From positions 1-64,000 of the forward strand of contig NZ_JBFTEH010000002.1 in NCBI RefSeq assembly GCF_041027365.1: 64,000 nt of DNA, in the 5' to 3' direction. Origin of the DNA: VKMB-3413 sp041027365 (GTDB lineage: Bacteria; Pseudomonadota; Alphaproteobacteria; Rhizobiales; Rhizobiaceae). This document shows positions 1 to 7,931 of this stretch, in pieces; within the stretch, counting starts at the first letter, position 1, and each line of letters starts with the position of its first letter. Both the position numbers and the translations under genes were made by a program. Below the pieces are notes generated by a model that did not search any database, was not told where the DNA came from, and saw nothing but the letters and a program-made list of their open reading frames with translations.

Positions 1-714
1 CGACGCGGTGACGAGGACCAGCGCCGCCAGCACCAGGCCGGCAGCGGCGACCCTGCCGCCCCGCCCGAGCCGCGGCGGCGCGACGTCGCTCTCCACCCGG
101 CCCTCGAGCGCGCGGCGCTGCGTCGCCCACAGCGCCGCGAAGGTCGCGGCGACCGCGACGAGCGACGGCAGGGCGAAGCGCGCCAGCCAGTCGGCGAGGC
201 CCGGCATCGCGCCGCCGAAGATCACAAGGTTCGCCGGGTTGGAGATCGGCAGGACGAAGGAGGCCGCATTCGCGACGAAGGCGCAGACGAGGAGATAGGG
301 CACGGCGTCCTTCGCCTTGGCGGCCCGCGCCACCGCGGCGACCGCCGGCGTCAGCACGACGGCGGTCGCGTCGTTCGACAGGAACACGGTGACGAGCACG
401 CCGACGCCATAGGTCAGCGCGAAGAGCCGCGTCGGCGAGCCCCGGGCGTGGCGCGCGGCAAAGCTCGCGAGATAGTCGAACAGGCCCTCGCGGCGGGCGA
501 TCTCGGCGAGCAGCATCATGCCGGCGAGGAAGAGGTAGACGTCGGCCCCCGACGCGACGCCTTCGGCCGCCAGCTGGAGCGGCAGCAGGCCGAGCGCGAC
601 GAGGGCGAGCGCGCCGCCGGCCGCGAAGATCCATTCCGGCACCGCGAAGGGGCGCAGGATCACGCCGGCGACGGACAGGCCGGAAATCACCCAGACCGGC
701 ACGAAACCCTGCAT
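1..714 (-). CDS. ArsB/SLC13-type anion (arsenite) permease, C-terminus cut by window edge
   Basis: Reading the minus strand from an ATG at 714 gives an open frame of 238 codons that leaves the window. It is a polytopic membrane protein. The stretch FLSNDATAVVLTPAV, followed by a hydrophobic segment and an ISNPAN motif, is typical of the ArsB / SLC13-type anion permeases that export arsenite or move dicarboxylates. The start lies 5 bp after the stop of the upstream MFS gene, so the two probably form an operon. The missing C-terminal half and the absence of arsC or arsR in view leave the substrate open; arsenite is the commonest call for this motif. Confidence 0.8.
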   Translation of the reverse strand, partial: MQGFVPVWVISGLSVAGVILRPFAVPEWIFAAGGALALVALGLLPLQLAAEGVASGADVYLFLAGMMLLAEIARREGLFDYLASFAARHARGSPTRLFALTYGVGVLVTVFLSNDATAVVLTPAVAAVARAAKAKDAVPYLLVCAFVANAASFVLPISNPANLVIFGGAMPGLADWLARFALPSLVAVAATFAALWATQRRALEGRVESDVAPPRLGRGGRVAAAGLVLAALVLVTAS

Positions 715-719
715 CTCAC

Positions 720-1985
720 TCAACGCGCTCCGCCCGCCACCCCTGCAGGCTTCTTGCGGAACAGCGCGCCGGTGGCAAGCCAGAGGACGAGCGCCGGAAT
801 CGGAAAGGCGCCGAGGACGAGGAAGGCCGCCTCGAAACCGTATCTGGCCGCGACGAAGCCGCCGATCGCCGGCGACAGCGAGGCGCCGATACCTTGCACC
901 GTCATGACCGCGCCAAGGCTGACATTGACGCGGCCGGACCCGCGCATGATCTCCGCAACGAGGCCGGGAACGGCGAAGCCGAGAACGCCCGCGCCGACGC
1001 CGTCGAGCATCTGGACGGGGACGAAAGCGTAAGGGTTGGACCAGAGCCCGGCGAGCGCGCCGCGGATCGGCAGCGCGACCAGCGCGGCGAGGAGGACGTA
1101 GTAGTAGCCGCGACGGCCGGCGACCCTGGCCGAGAGAAGCGCGACCGGGATCATCGTCAGCTGCGCGATCACGACCGTGGCTGCGGTGTAGGCGGCGGGA
1201 TCGAACAGATGGTCGGAGGCGTCGCGCTGGCCGAGCAGCGGCAGCATGGCGCCGTTGCCGAAGTTGAAGAGCATGGTCGTCGCCGCAAGGATCAGCAGCC
1301 GGCGGTTCTTCAGCAGGGTACGGAAGCCGGACGGCTTTTCCGCCTCACCACTCTTCGCATGCTCCAGGCCGCGCGCCGTCGCATGGTCGATCTCCTCCGG
1401 CCGGATGAACAGGAGCGCGGTGAGCGAGCCGGCGGCGAGGACCGTCATCAGCACGAAGACAGCGACGAGGCCGTATTCATAGCCGAAGAAGCCGGACAGG
1501 GCCGCCGCGACGCCGTTGCCGCCGTGGTTCCAGGCTTCGTTGCGGCCGAGCTGGTGGGCGAGTCCCGCCTGCCCGACGAGGCCGAGGGTGAGGCCGGCGA
1601 TCGCCGGACCGATCGCTGCGCCGGCAATGCCGGTGCCGATCTGCGACGCGGCGACGACGGGGAAGTTCGGAAAGAACAGGATCCCGAGCGAGGCGGCGAT
1701 GACGAGCACGGCGCAGACCGCGACCATCATGCGCTTCGCCCGCGTCGCGTCGGCGAGCGCTCCGAGCGGTGTCGTCGCCAGCATGCCCGCGATGCCGCCG
1801 ATGGTCATGACATAGCCGATGGTGTCCGTGCCCCAGCCCCTGCCGATCAGGAAGATGCCGAGGAAGGGCCCGAGCCCGTCGCGCACGTCGGCGAGCAGGA
1901 AGTTGAGGCCGCAGAGCGCGGCGAGCGAGCGGCTGGACGGACGCGCTTGCGCTGCGCGCGGGGCGGTGGCCGTAAGAGACGTCAT
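720..1985 (-). CDS. MFS transporter, 421 aa
   Basis: The predicted protein has about twelve hydrophobic segments and an MFS motif A-like loop (GALADATRAKR, near residues 75-85) between TM2 and TM3. A long central cytoplasmic loop rich in charged residues separates the two six-helix halves, as is usual for the superfamily. The segment GRNEAWNHGGN near residue 150 is a distinctive feature of this subfamily, whose substrate I do not recognise. It is the first gene of a two-gene unit with the ArsB-like permease. The 373 bp upstream, shared with divergent rplS, should hold its promoter. Confidence 0.85.
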   Translation of the reverse strand: MTSLTATAPRAAQARPSSRSLAALCGLNFLLADVRDGLGPFLGIFLIGRGWGTDTIGYVMTIGGIAGMLATTPLGALADATRAKRMMVAVCAVLVIAASLGILFFPNFPVVAASQIGTGIAGAAIGPAIAGLTLGLVGQAGLAHQLGRNEAWNHGGNGVAAALSGFFGYEYGLVAVFVLMTVLAAGSLTALLFIRPEEIDHATARGLEHAKSGEAEKPSGFRTLLKNRRLLILAATTMLFNFGNGAMLPLLGQRDASDHLFDPAAYTAATVVIAQLTMIPVALLSARVAGRRGYYYVLLAALVALPIRGALAGLWSNPYAFVPVQMLDGVGAGVLGFAVPGLVAEIMRGSGRVNVSLGAVMTVQGIGASLSPAIGGFVAARYGFEAAFLVLGAFPIPALVLWLATGALFRKKPAGVAGGAR

Positions 1986-2358
1986 CGGGAATCCGCGAAC
2001 TGCGATCGCCCACCGCGACCCGGCGCATGAGAACGCGGGTGCGGCAAAAACGTTGCGCGGCTACGGAATCCGGACGGCCTCGGCCGATTCGCCGACGCCT
2101 GGCCGCGGCGACCAGACTTGCTGGCGGCAATGCGCGAACGCAGGGACGCGGCGACGCGCGCCGCCGGATGGGCGGCCGTGCGACTGCTGCCGCGCGCGCT
2201 GGAGCCCCCGCCGCGCGAAAATCCGACGCCACCACCTAGTGACAAATGCCGGCGGACGGTATATGTCGGCCCCGATTTCCTCAGAATAACCTGACCGTCA
2301 CGGCGGCCATGTCGGGTTTCCTCGAGACGCTCGGCATGAAACGAATTGAGGCTATGCC
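1986..2358. other. Intergenic region between divergent MFS gene and rplS
   Basis: This 373 bp stretch has no convincing gene. Open frames on both strands have no recognisable protein features. It must carry the promoters of the MFS operon (leftward) and of rplS (rightward). The last 80 bp before rplS are lower in GC than the rest. trmD and rimM, which commonly precede rplS in Alphaproteobacteria, are not here, so rplS appears to have its own promoter. Confidence 0.6.
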
Positions 2359-2817
2359 ATGAACATCATCTCGGAACTCGAGGCCGCCGAGGCCGCCCGA
2401 ATCGAAGCCATCCGCACCGTCCCGCAGTTTTCCGCCGGCGACACCGTCCGCGTAAACGTGCGCGTCACCGAAGGCACGCGTACCCGCGTCCAGGCCTATG
2501 AGGGCGTCTGCATCGCCCGCTCCGGCTCGGGCCTGCAGGAGAACTTCACCGTCCGCAAGATCTCCTACGGCGAGGGCGTCGAGCGCGTCTTCCCGGTCTA
2601 CTCGCCGATGGTGGAATCGGTCGAGGTGGTGCGCCGCGGCAAGGTCCGCCGCGCCAAGCTCTATTACCTGCGCGATCGCCGCGGCAAGTCGGCCCGCATC
2701 GTCGAGAACACCAATGTCCGTTCGCGCAAGCTGAACGACGAGGCCCGCGAAGTCGCCGCCCAGGAGCGCGACCGCGCCAAGGCCGAGAAGGAAGCCGCCA
2801 AGACCGCCGCCGAGTAA
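2359..2817 (+). CDS. rplS: 50S ribosomal protein L19
   Basis: The 152-residue product matches L19 throughout. The N-terminal part has the FSAGDTVRV strand, followed by EGTRTRVQAYEGVCIAR, the SYGEGVERVFPVYSP segment and the RRGKVRRAKLYYLR segment that contacts rRNA at the subunit interface. About 30 extra residues at the C-terminus are rich in Glu, Lys, Arg and Ala and are probably flexible, as often in Rhizobiales L19. The ATG at 2359 has a GAGG-like ribosome binding site about 8 bp upstream. A strong terminator follows at 2846. Confidence 0.98.
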   Translation: MNIISELEAAEAARIEAIRTVPQFSAGDTVRVNVRVTEGTRTRVQAYEGVCIARSGSGLQENFTVRKISYGEGVERVFPVYSPMVESVEVVRRGKVRRAKLYYLRDRRGKSARIVENTNVRSRKLNDEAREVAAQERDRAKAEKEAAKTAAE

Positions 2818-2845
2818 GTCTCGGCGCAGCAGTCCAAGGTTTCAG

Positions 2846-2871
2846 AAAAGGCGGCTTCGGCCGCCTTTTTT
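2846..2871 (+). terminator. Rho-independent terminator of rplS
   Basis: A 10 bp perfect stem closes on a UUCG tetraloop (aaaaggcggc / gccgcctttt) and runs into six T residues. It begins 29 bp after the rplS stop codon. This is a textbook intrinsic terminator. Confidence 0.93.
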
Positions 2872-3054
2872 GCGTTTGGCTGCCTTCTTGCGTTCGGCGC
2901 CTCGCAGCCGGCGTCGAGGACGCAATAGCTGTCGCTCAAGGCGGAACTGCCGAATCGGCTTCAGGTCCGAGGCCAATTGCCATCGACGGCTCTCGCCCCA
3001 TCCCGGTATTTTGCCGCTCTTCTGCTTCCGATCACGGATGTTCAGCCGAATGTC

Positions 3055-3090
3055 TTGACGCCTCATTATACGGAACATAAACGTTTCATA
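3055..3090 (+). promoter_or_regulatory. Possible promoter of the ParD-like gene
   Basis: A TTGACG hexamer at 3055 lies in an AT-rich patch (3055-3100) that stands out from the GC-rich surroundings and ends 10-50 bp before the ParD-like start. A -10 box is not clean: taaacg at 17 bp spacing is the nearest candidate. A strong AGGAGG ribosome binding site follows. Confidence 0.4.
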
Positions 3091-3109
3091 TATAACAACA
3101 GGAGGCGAT

Positions 3110-3316
3110 ATGGGGCTCGTCAAGATCGATGACGACCTGCACGAGCAGGTCAGGCGTGCGAGCACGGTGATGTGCCGCTCGATCAATGCGCAGGCTGAGT
3201 TCTGGATGAAGATCGGAATGCTCGCCGAAGCCCATCCCACGATGACGTTCAATGACATCGTCAAGGCGCAGTTGAAGACGGCGGAAGTCGATCTTTCGTC
3301 GGCCGCTGCGGCCTGA
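3110..3316 (+). CDS. ParD-like antitoxin family protein, 68 aa
   Basis: The sequence (start MGLVKIDDDLHEQVRRAS, then MCRSINAQAEFWMKIGMLAEAHP) matches the ParD-like family, predicted ribbon-helix-helix antitoxins. The ATG is preceded by AGGAGG at good spacing. No ParE/RelE toxin is adjacent. The next gene, 5 bp downstream, encodes an NTF2-like protein. It may be an orphan antitoxin or a stand-alone DNA-binding regulator. The local AT-rich promoter suggests an acquired piece. Confidence 0.75.
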   Translation: MGLVKIDDDLHEQVRRASTVMCRSINAQAEFWMKIGMLAEAHPTMTFNDIVKAQLKTAEVDLSSAAAA

Positions 3317-3321
3317 CGGAT

Positions 3322-3762
3322 ATGGCACTGCGAATGACGGAAAGGACGGTCGTGACCATTCAGGACGAGATCTCGGCCTTCTTCGCCGAATATGTCGATG
3401 CGTTCGCCCGTGGCGATGCCGACGCCATCAGCCAGCTCTGGGAGTCGATCGCGCTCTTCCCGTCTCCGAGCGGCAACTTTGCCATGCCGCGGGACGCGTT
3501 TCGCGACCACTGCGCGTCATTGTTGGACTTTTATCGCGAGCAAGGCATCGTGCGTCCCGAGGGCCAGCTGCTGTCGGCGTGCGAGCTGTTTCCGGACGTG
3601 GCGGAGGCCCGCATGGCCTACCGGATGAAAGGCGACGGAGACGAACTGATCGCGGGATGGGAACACGTCTACATCCTGCGGCGCAGTGACCGTTGGCGCG
3701 TCTCGCTCACGATCGCCGATGGCGAAATGGCGGCTTGGGCTGCGCGGGGCGCGCAACTCTGA
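3322..3762 (+). CDS. NTF2-like / SnoaL-like fold protein, 146 aa
   Basis: The protein has the layout of small NTF2-like cone-fold proteins: an N-terminal helix with FFAEYVDAFARGDADAISQLW (residues about 20-40) and a C-terminal beta-rich part (WEHVYILRRSDRWRVSLTIADG). Such domains act as small-molecule isomerases or hydrolases or as binding domains, so the activity cannot be read from sequence. It starts 5 bp after the ParD-like gene and is probably cotranscribed. A second ATG at 3334 is an alternative start. Confidence 0.65.
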   Translation: MALRMTERTVVTIQDEISAFFAEYVDAFARGDADAISQLWESIALFPSPSGNFAMPRDAFRDHCASLLDFYREQGIVRPEGQLLSACELFPDVAEARMAYRMKGDGDELIAGWEHVYILRRSDRWRVSLTIADGEMAAWAARGAQL

Positions 3763-3969
3763 CCCGCTGACTGCCGGCTCGCTCGCCTTCCAAATGCATT
3801 CAGAATACTCGGTACTAGGCGACGCGCCACGCGCTGCTGGAAGCGGTGCGCGGAGGAGAAGCCGAGGGCGCACGGGCTTGACCCTATCGTGCTGCCTGAT
3901 CCCCGAGACGCTGCTTCAGTTTCACGGCGCGCCATGCCATCCTCCGGTACCATCACCGGAGCGCCCGCC

Positions 3970-4785
3970 ATGCAGACCTTCTTCGACGCCAACCGGCTGA
4001 ACTGGGACGAGCGCGCCGAGCTGCATTCGACCGACACGACCGGCTCCTACCGGATCGCCAAGGTGCTCGCCGGCGGCTCCAGCCTGCATGCGATCGAGGC
4101 CGAGGAGGTCGGCGACGTCGCCGGGCTCGACGTCGTCCACCTGCAGTGCCACATCGGCCTCGACACGCTGTCCTTGAAGCATCTCGGCGCTGCGAGCGTC
4201 ACCGGGCTCGACTTTTCGCCGCGCTCGATCGCCGCCGCGCGGCGCTTCGCCGAACAGGCCGGCACCGAGGCGCGATTCGTCGAGGCCTCCGTCTACGACG
4301 CGCCGGCGGCGCTCGGGCAGACCTATGACCTCGCCTTCGTCACCTGGGGCGCGATCAACTGGCTGCCGGACCTCGGCGCCTGGGCGAAGGTCGTCGCCGA
4401 GGTGCTGCGGCCGGGCGGCCGGCTCTACCTGCTCGAGGGACATCCGGTGATGAACCAGATGGAGTGGGAGGACGGCCGCTTCGTCGCCGCCTACGACCGG
4501 GCGACACCGGCCGCGGACCCGCTCGTGGTCGACAACCCGGTCACCTATACGGGCGACAGCCGGACGCTCCGGAACAGCCGGAACTACGAATGGCTGCATC
4601 CGGTCGGCGAGATCGTCTCCGCCGTCCTCGCCGCGGGGCTGCGGCTCGACTTCCTGCACGAGCACGACAAGCTCGCCTGGCGTGCCTTCCCCGACATGGT
4701 GGAGGTCGGCGAAGACCTCTTCTCCGTTCCCGAGGGCGCGGTGACGATCCCCCTCGCCGTCTCGCTCGGCGCAACCAAGGCCTGA
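3970..4785 (+). CDS. Class I SAM-dependent methyltransferase, 271 aa
   Basis: The protein has a Rossmann methyltransferase core. Motif I reads VVHLQCHIGLDTLSL (about residues 54-68). It is followed by an acidic ribose-binding turn (TGLDFSPRSIAAARR), the YDLAFVTWGAINWLPDL segment and a post-core LRPGGRLYLLEGHP motif. The LQCHxGxDTLSL form marks a common proteobacterial subfamily of unknown substrate. The ATG at 3970 was chosen because the family begins MQTFFDANRxxWDERA; a longer frame from 3889 adds 27 unlikely residues. Its 3' end forms the left edge of a ~200 bp sequence repeated at 5476. Confidence 0.85.
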   Translation: MQTFFDANRLNWDERAELHSTDTTGSYRIAKVLAGGSSLHAIEAEEVGDVAGLDVVHLQCHIGLDTLSLKHLGAASVTGLDFSPRSIAAARRFAEQAGTEARFVEASVYDAPAALGQTYDLAFVTWGAINWLPDLGAWAKVVAEVLRPGGRLYLLEGHPVMNQMEWEDGRFVAAYDRATPAADPLVVDNPVTYTGDSRTLRNSRNYEWLHPVGEIVSAVLAAGLRLDFLHEHDKLAWRAFPDMVEVGEDLFSVPEGAVTIPLAVSLGATKA

Positions 4786-4948
4786 GCCGAGCCTGGGCTC
4801 AGCGGCGCGGCATCCCGTCTTCGAGCCGCCGGGCCGCGTCGGCCGGCCCCGTCCAGCCCCAGCTGATCCGCGCTCACACCCGTTCGTGCGGCAGAGAGCT
4901 GACGAAGCCGAGCGCGGTGGCGGCGAGCCCGCCCCCGGAGGACATCGA
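4750..4948. repeat. Left copy of imperfect ~200 bp direct repeat flanking the EthD gene
   Basis: This stretch aligns with 5476-5680 at roughly 85-90 percent by eye, with one short indel region. It spans the last 12 codons of the methyltransferase and the 3' end of a DUF2061 gene. Here the methyltransferase end is intact and the DUF2061 part is broken; in the right copy the reverse is true. The simplest reading is an old insertion or duplication that left the EthD gene between two copies of one junction. Confidence 0.85.
4799..4948 (-). pseudogene. Dead 3' fragment of the DUF2061 membrane protein gene
   Basis: Read on the minus strand, this fragment encodes the C-terminal half of the protein intact at 5525-5773: LGFVS, then LPHERV, a stop, then ARISWGWT and ADAARRLEDGMPRR. 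The conserved Trp codon after HERV is TGA at 4874-4876, against TGG in the intact copy. The 5' half with its first membrane segment is missing. It is therefore a truncated copy with a nonsense mutation. Confidence 0.85.
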
Positions 4949-5047
4949 TCGGCTCAGTCAGTACCGGGACTTCGACGCAAATTCCGCCACTCGTCCGCGT
5001 GACTTTGCGCTATCATTCCCACTCCGGTCCGCGATGGGAGGCTGCAA

Positions 5048-5338
5048 ATGGCCCGCATGATCGTTGTCTATAAGGAGCCGCAGGACGTAGAGGCCTTCAA
5101 CCGCCACTACTTCGAAACGCACGTACCTCTCGCCAAGCGCTTACCCGGCCTGCGGAGATATGAGGTGAGCCGCGGACCGATCATGTCGCCGTTCGGGCCT
5201 TCGAATGCGTTCATGATCGCCACGCTGCACTTCGACGACATGGCGGCGATCAAAGAGGCGTTCGCCAGCGACGTGGGAAAAGCCTGTTCCGCCGACCGCC
5301 AGACGCTTGCTCCCGACCTATCGCGGTTTGAAACATAA
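5048..5338 (+). CDS. EthD family protein, 96 aa
   Basis: The length and the pattern MIVVYKEPQDVEAFNRHYFETHVPLAKR fit the EthD family, small ferredoxin-like alpha-beta barrel proteins that usually dimerise. LPGLRRYEVSRGP and FDDMAAIKEAF continue the match. EthD was named from ether degradation, but most members have unknown roles in catabolic or oxygenase clusters. A GGGAGG ribosome binding site precedes the ATG. The gene and its flanks (about 4949-5475) look lower in GC than their neighbours and lie exactly between the two copies of a direct repeat, so acquisition by insertion is likely. Confidence 0.8.
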   Translation: MARMIVVYKEPQDVEAFNRHYFETHVPLAKRLPGLRRYEVSRGPIMSPFGPSNAFMIATLHFDDMAAIKEAFASDVGKACSADRQTLAPDLSRFET

Positions 5339-5475
5339 CTGTTCGACGACCAGGAAGTCTGAGGCATGCGAGGATCCGGCATCTCGCTCTCGTGAGGGGC
5401 CTCTCCGGGGCCGACTGCCTGCACACGCGCGGCCTTGCGACGGCGCGGGATTGGGACGGCCTTGAGCCTGAATAG

Positions 5476-5680
5476 CCCCTCGCCGTCTCGCTCGGCGCGA
5501 CCAGGGCCTGAGCGGGGCTTCGGCTCAGCGGCGCGGCATCCCGCCTTCGAGCCGCCGGGCCGCGTCGGCCGAATACGTCCAGCCCCAGCTGATCCGTGCC
5601 CACACCCGTTCGTGCAGGAGGTAGCTGACGAAGCCGAGCGCGGTGGCGGTGGCGGCCAGCGCGCCGCCGGAGGACATCGA
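5476..5680. repeat. Right copy of the ~200 bp direct repeat flanking the EthD gene
   Basis: This is the counterpart of 4750-4948. Its first 36 bp (5476-5511) encode the orphan tail PLAVSLGATRA and a stop, a remnant of the methyltransferase 3' end. The rest is the 3' part of the intact DUF2061 gene. Confidence 0.85.
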
Positions 5681-5773
5681 GCCGGTGAAGAGATAGCCGA
5701 GCACCGACATCACGAGGAAGCCGAGGATCTGCCAGGAAACGGCCTTGGCAAGGCTCCGGGTGCGGGTTTCCAT
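5525..5773 (-). CDS. DUF2061 small membrane protein, 82 aa
   Basis: The product is a short protein with two hydrophobic segments (about residues 12-30 and 38-55) around the motif KAVSWQILGFLVMSVLGYLFTG and ending LLHERVWARISWGW. This pattern is typical of the DUF2061 family of inner-membrane proteins of unknown function. It is convergent with the methyltransferase and EthD genes. A dead copy of its 3' half lies about 730 bp to the left. Confidence 0.85.
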   Translation of the reverse strand: METRTRSLAKAVSWQILGFLVMSVLGYLFTGSMSSGGALAATATALGFVSYLLHERVWARISWGWTYSADAARRLEGGMPRR

Positions 5774-5989
5774 CGTGGCTCCTTCTCTCGCTTCGGTGCT
5801 TGCTCCGGCGCAGCGGCACGTTGCGGCTTCATCCGCGGCGGCACTCCGCTACCGCTCTACGAGCAGCACCTCTCGATGACGATCGCGGCCATCACTACGC
5901 CGGCCCATCCATCACGGCGATTCCGAAAATCATCTTGATTCGCGTCATGAGCGTAGAAGACTGTCCCGTGCCGTGATAATTGTCACCTC

Positions 5990-6838
5990 ATGGACAAGCG
6001 TGACCGATCGAGACTCTTCCGCGACCGGCTGACGGCCGCCATGCAGGCCGCCGGCATGTCGAAAAGCGGCCTTGCCCGCGCGACCGGCGCCGACCGCTCC
6101 ACCGTGTCCCTGACGCTGTCATCCGACGACGGCCGGCTGCCCAACGCCCAGTTCGCCGCAGAATGCGCCAGCGCCCTCGGCGTCTCGGCCGACTGGCTGC
6201 TCGGCCTCACCGACCGGCGCGAGCGCAGCGCCGACATGCTGCAGGCGGCGATGCGCATCGAGGAGGCGGCCCGGGCGCCCTCCGACGAGCTGATCTTCCG
6301 CTGGCATGAGGAAGCGCGCGGCTACAAGATCCGCCATGTGCCGGCGACGCTGCCCGACATGCTGAAGTCGGAAGCCGTGCTGCGCTTCGAGTATGGCGAC
6401 TTCGTCGGGCGCACCTCGGACCAGGCGATCGCCGACATGCGCGACCGGCTCGCCTATCTCCGGGCGCCCGACACCGACTACGAGATCGCCATGCCGCTCG
6501 ACGCGCTGGAGGCCTTCGCCGCGGGCGAAGGCTACTGGCGCGGCCTGCCTGCGGAGGAGCGGCAGGCGCAGCTCGATCGCATGCGCCGGCTTACCGAGGA
6601 GCTCTACCCCTCGCTGCGGCTCTATCTCTTCGACCGCAAGAAGGTGTTCTCCGCCCCGGTGACGATCTTCGGGCCGCTGCAGGCCTCCGTCTATGTCGGC
6701 CGCTTCTACCTGATCTTCCGCGAGCGCCGGCAGGTGCTCGAACTCACGCGACATTTCGACGGCCTGGTGCGGGAGGCCGACTTCGAGGCCAAGCACACGC
6801 CGCGCTTCATCGAAGGGCTGGCGGTCACGGCGACGTAG
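5990..6838 (+). CDS. XRE-family transcriptional regulator with C-terminal sensor-like domain, 282 aa
   Basis: Residues about 10-70 form a Cro/C1-type helix-turn-helix (MSKSGLARATGADRSTVSLTLS and ECASALGVSADWLLGLT). The remaining 200 residues are a soluble domain I do not recognise, ending in a strand-rich part (SLRLYLFDRKKVFSAPVTIFGPLQ) that may bind a ligand. It is convergent with the pyrimidine transporter binding-protein gene, so a regulatory link to pyrimidine uptake is possible but unsupported. Confidence 0.8.
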   Translation: MDKRDRSRLFRDRLTAAMQAAGMSKSGLARATGADRSTVSLTLSSDDGRLPNAQFAAECASALGVSADWLLGLTDRRERSADMLQAAMRIEEAARAPSDELIFRWHEEARGYKIRHVPATLPDMLKSEAVLRFEYGDFVGRTSDQAIADMRDRLAYLRAPDTDYEIAMPLDALEAFAAGEGYWRGLPAEERQAQLDRMRRLTEELYPSLRLYLFDRKKVFSAPVTIFGPLQASVYVGRFYLIFRERRQVLELTRHFDGLVREADFEAKHTPRFIEGLAVTAT

Positions 6839-6910
6839 GCGGACGAAAGCGGCCGGCGGATCGCTCCGCCGGCCGCACGCGTAAGGTCACCTCGTCGTCG
6901 GTGTCCGCTG

Positions 6911-7900
6911 CTACTTCTTCAGCGCTTCGGCCTTCTTGGTCACCGCGTCGGTATAGGCACCCTCCGGCTTGGCCTTGATGATGTTCTGCGCCGTCAGGAT
7001 GTCGACCGTCTGCTGATAGGCCTTCGGGTCGAGTGTCCCCATGCCGGAGCCCTTGGTCAGCTTGTTGATCTCGTCCATCATGTGGGTCTCGTGCTCTTCC
7101 GAGATCGCACCGGTGGTGTCGTTGTCCATGACGATCTGGACCGCCTCGTCCGGATGCTGCTCGGCATAGTGCCAGCCCGCCATCGAGGCCTTCACGAAGC
7201 GCGCCATCTTGTCGACGAAGGCGGGGTCCTTCAGCTTCGGCTCCAGCGTGTAGAGCCCGTCCTCCAGCATCGAGGCGCCCTCGTCGGAATACTTGAACAC
7301 GACGAGGTCGGACGGCTTCATGCCGGCCTCGATGAGCTGCCAGTATTCGTTGTAGCTCATGGTCGAGATGCAGTCGGCCTGCTTCTGGAGGAGCGGATCG
7401 ACGTTGAAGGCCTGCTTCAGGACGGTGACGTCGCCGCCCTCCTTGGCATTGAGGCCGAGCTTCGACATGTAGGCGAAGAACGGGTACTCGTTGCCGTAGT
7501 ACCAGACGCCGAGGGTCTTGCCCTTGAGGTCCTGCGGCTTGGAGATCCCGGTGTCCTTGCGGCAGGTGAGTTCCAGCCCGCCCTGCTTGAACGGCTGGGC
7601 GATGTTGACCAGCGGCACGCCCTTCTCGCGCGCGACGAGCGCGGCGGCCATCCAGTCGACGATGACGTCGGCGCCGCCGCCGGCGATCACCTGCTCCGGC
7701 GCGATGTCCGGGCCGCCCGGCTTGATCGTGACGTCGAGGTTCTCGTCCTTGTAGAAGCCCTTGTCCTTGGCGACGTAGTAGCCGGCGAACTGGGCGTCGG
7801 CGACCCATTTGAGCTGCAGCGTCACCGGATCGGCGGCGAAGGCCGGGCTCGCGAGAGCCGACGCGGCCAGCGCGGCCATGGCCAGAGCACGTATGGTCAT
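6911..7900 (-). CDS. ABC transporter substrate-binding protein, NMT1/ThiY-like, 329 aa
   Basis: An N-terminal signal peptide (about 22 residues, ending SPAFA) precedes a type II periplasmic binding fold. The features VTLQLKWVADAQFAGYYVAKDKGFY, an IAGGGADVIVDW stretch and DLKGKTLGVWYYGNEYPF are characteristic of NMT1/ThiY-like proteins that bind pyrimidine-like ligands. The ATG at 7900 has an AGGAG ribosome binding site and directly begins the signal peptide; longer frames do not. It ends the transporter operon. The pyrimidine catabolic genes upstream suggest a uracil, thymine or related ligand, by context only. Confidence 0.85.
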   Translation of the reverse strand: MTIRALAMAALAASALASPAFAADPVTLQLKWVADAQFAGYYVAKDKGFYKDENLDVTIKPGGPDIAPEQVIAGGGADVIVDWMAAALVAREKGVPLVNIAQPFKQGGLELTCRKDTGISKPQDLKGKTLGVWYYGNEYPFFAYMSKLGLNAKEGGDVTVLKQAFNVDPLLQKQADCISTMSYNEYWQLIEAGMKPSDLVVFKYSDEGASMLEDGLYTLEPKLKDPAFVDKMARFVKASMAGWHYAEQHPDEAVQIVMDNDTTGAISEEHETHMMDEINKLTKGSGMGTLDPKAYQQTVDILTAQNIIKAKPEGAYTDAVTKKAEALKK

Positions 7901-7931
7901 TCCCAGTTCTCCTCTTGGGTTGGGGGCCGTC

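Noticed and set aside
2842..3510. 222-codon minus-strand frame opposite the ParD-like and NTF2-like genes
   Set aside because: It lacks a ribosome site and family features, and overlaps two better-supported genes and the rplS terminator.
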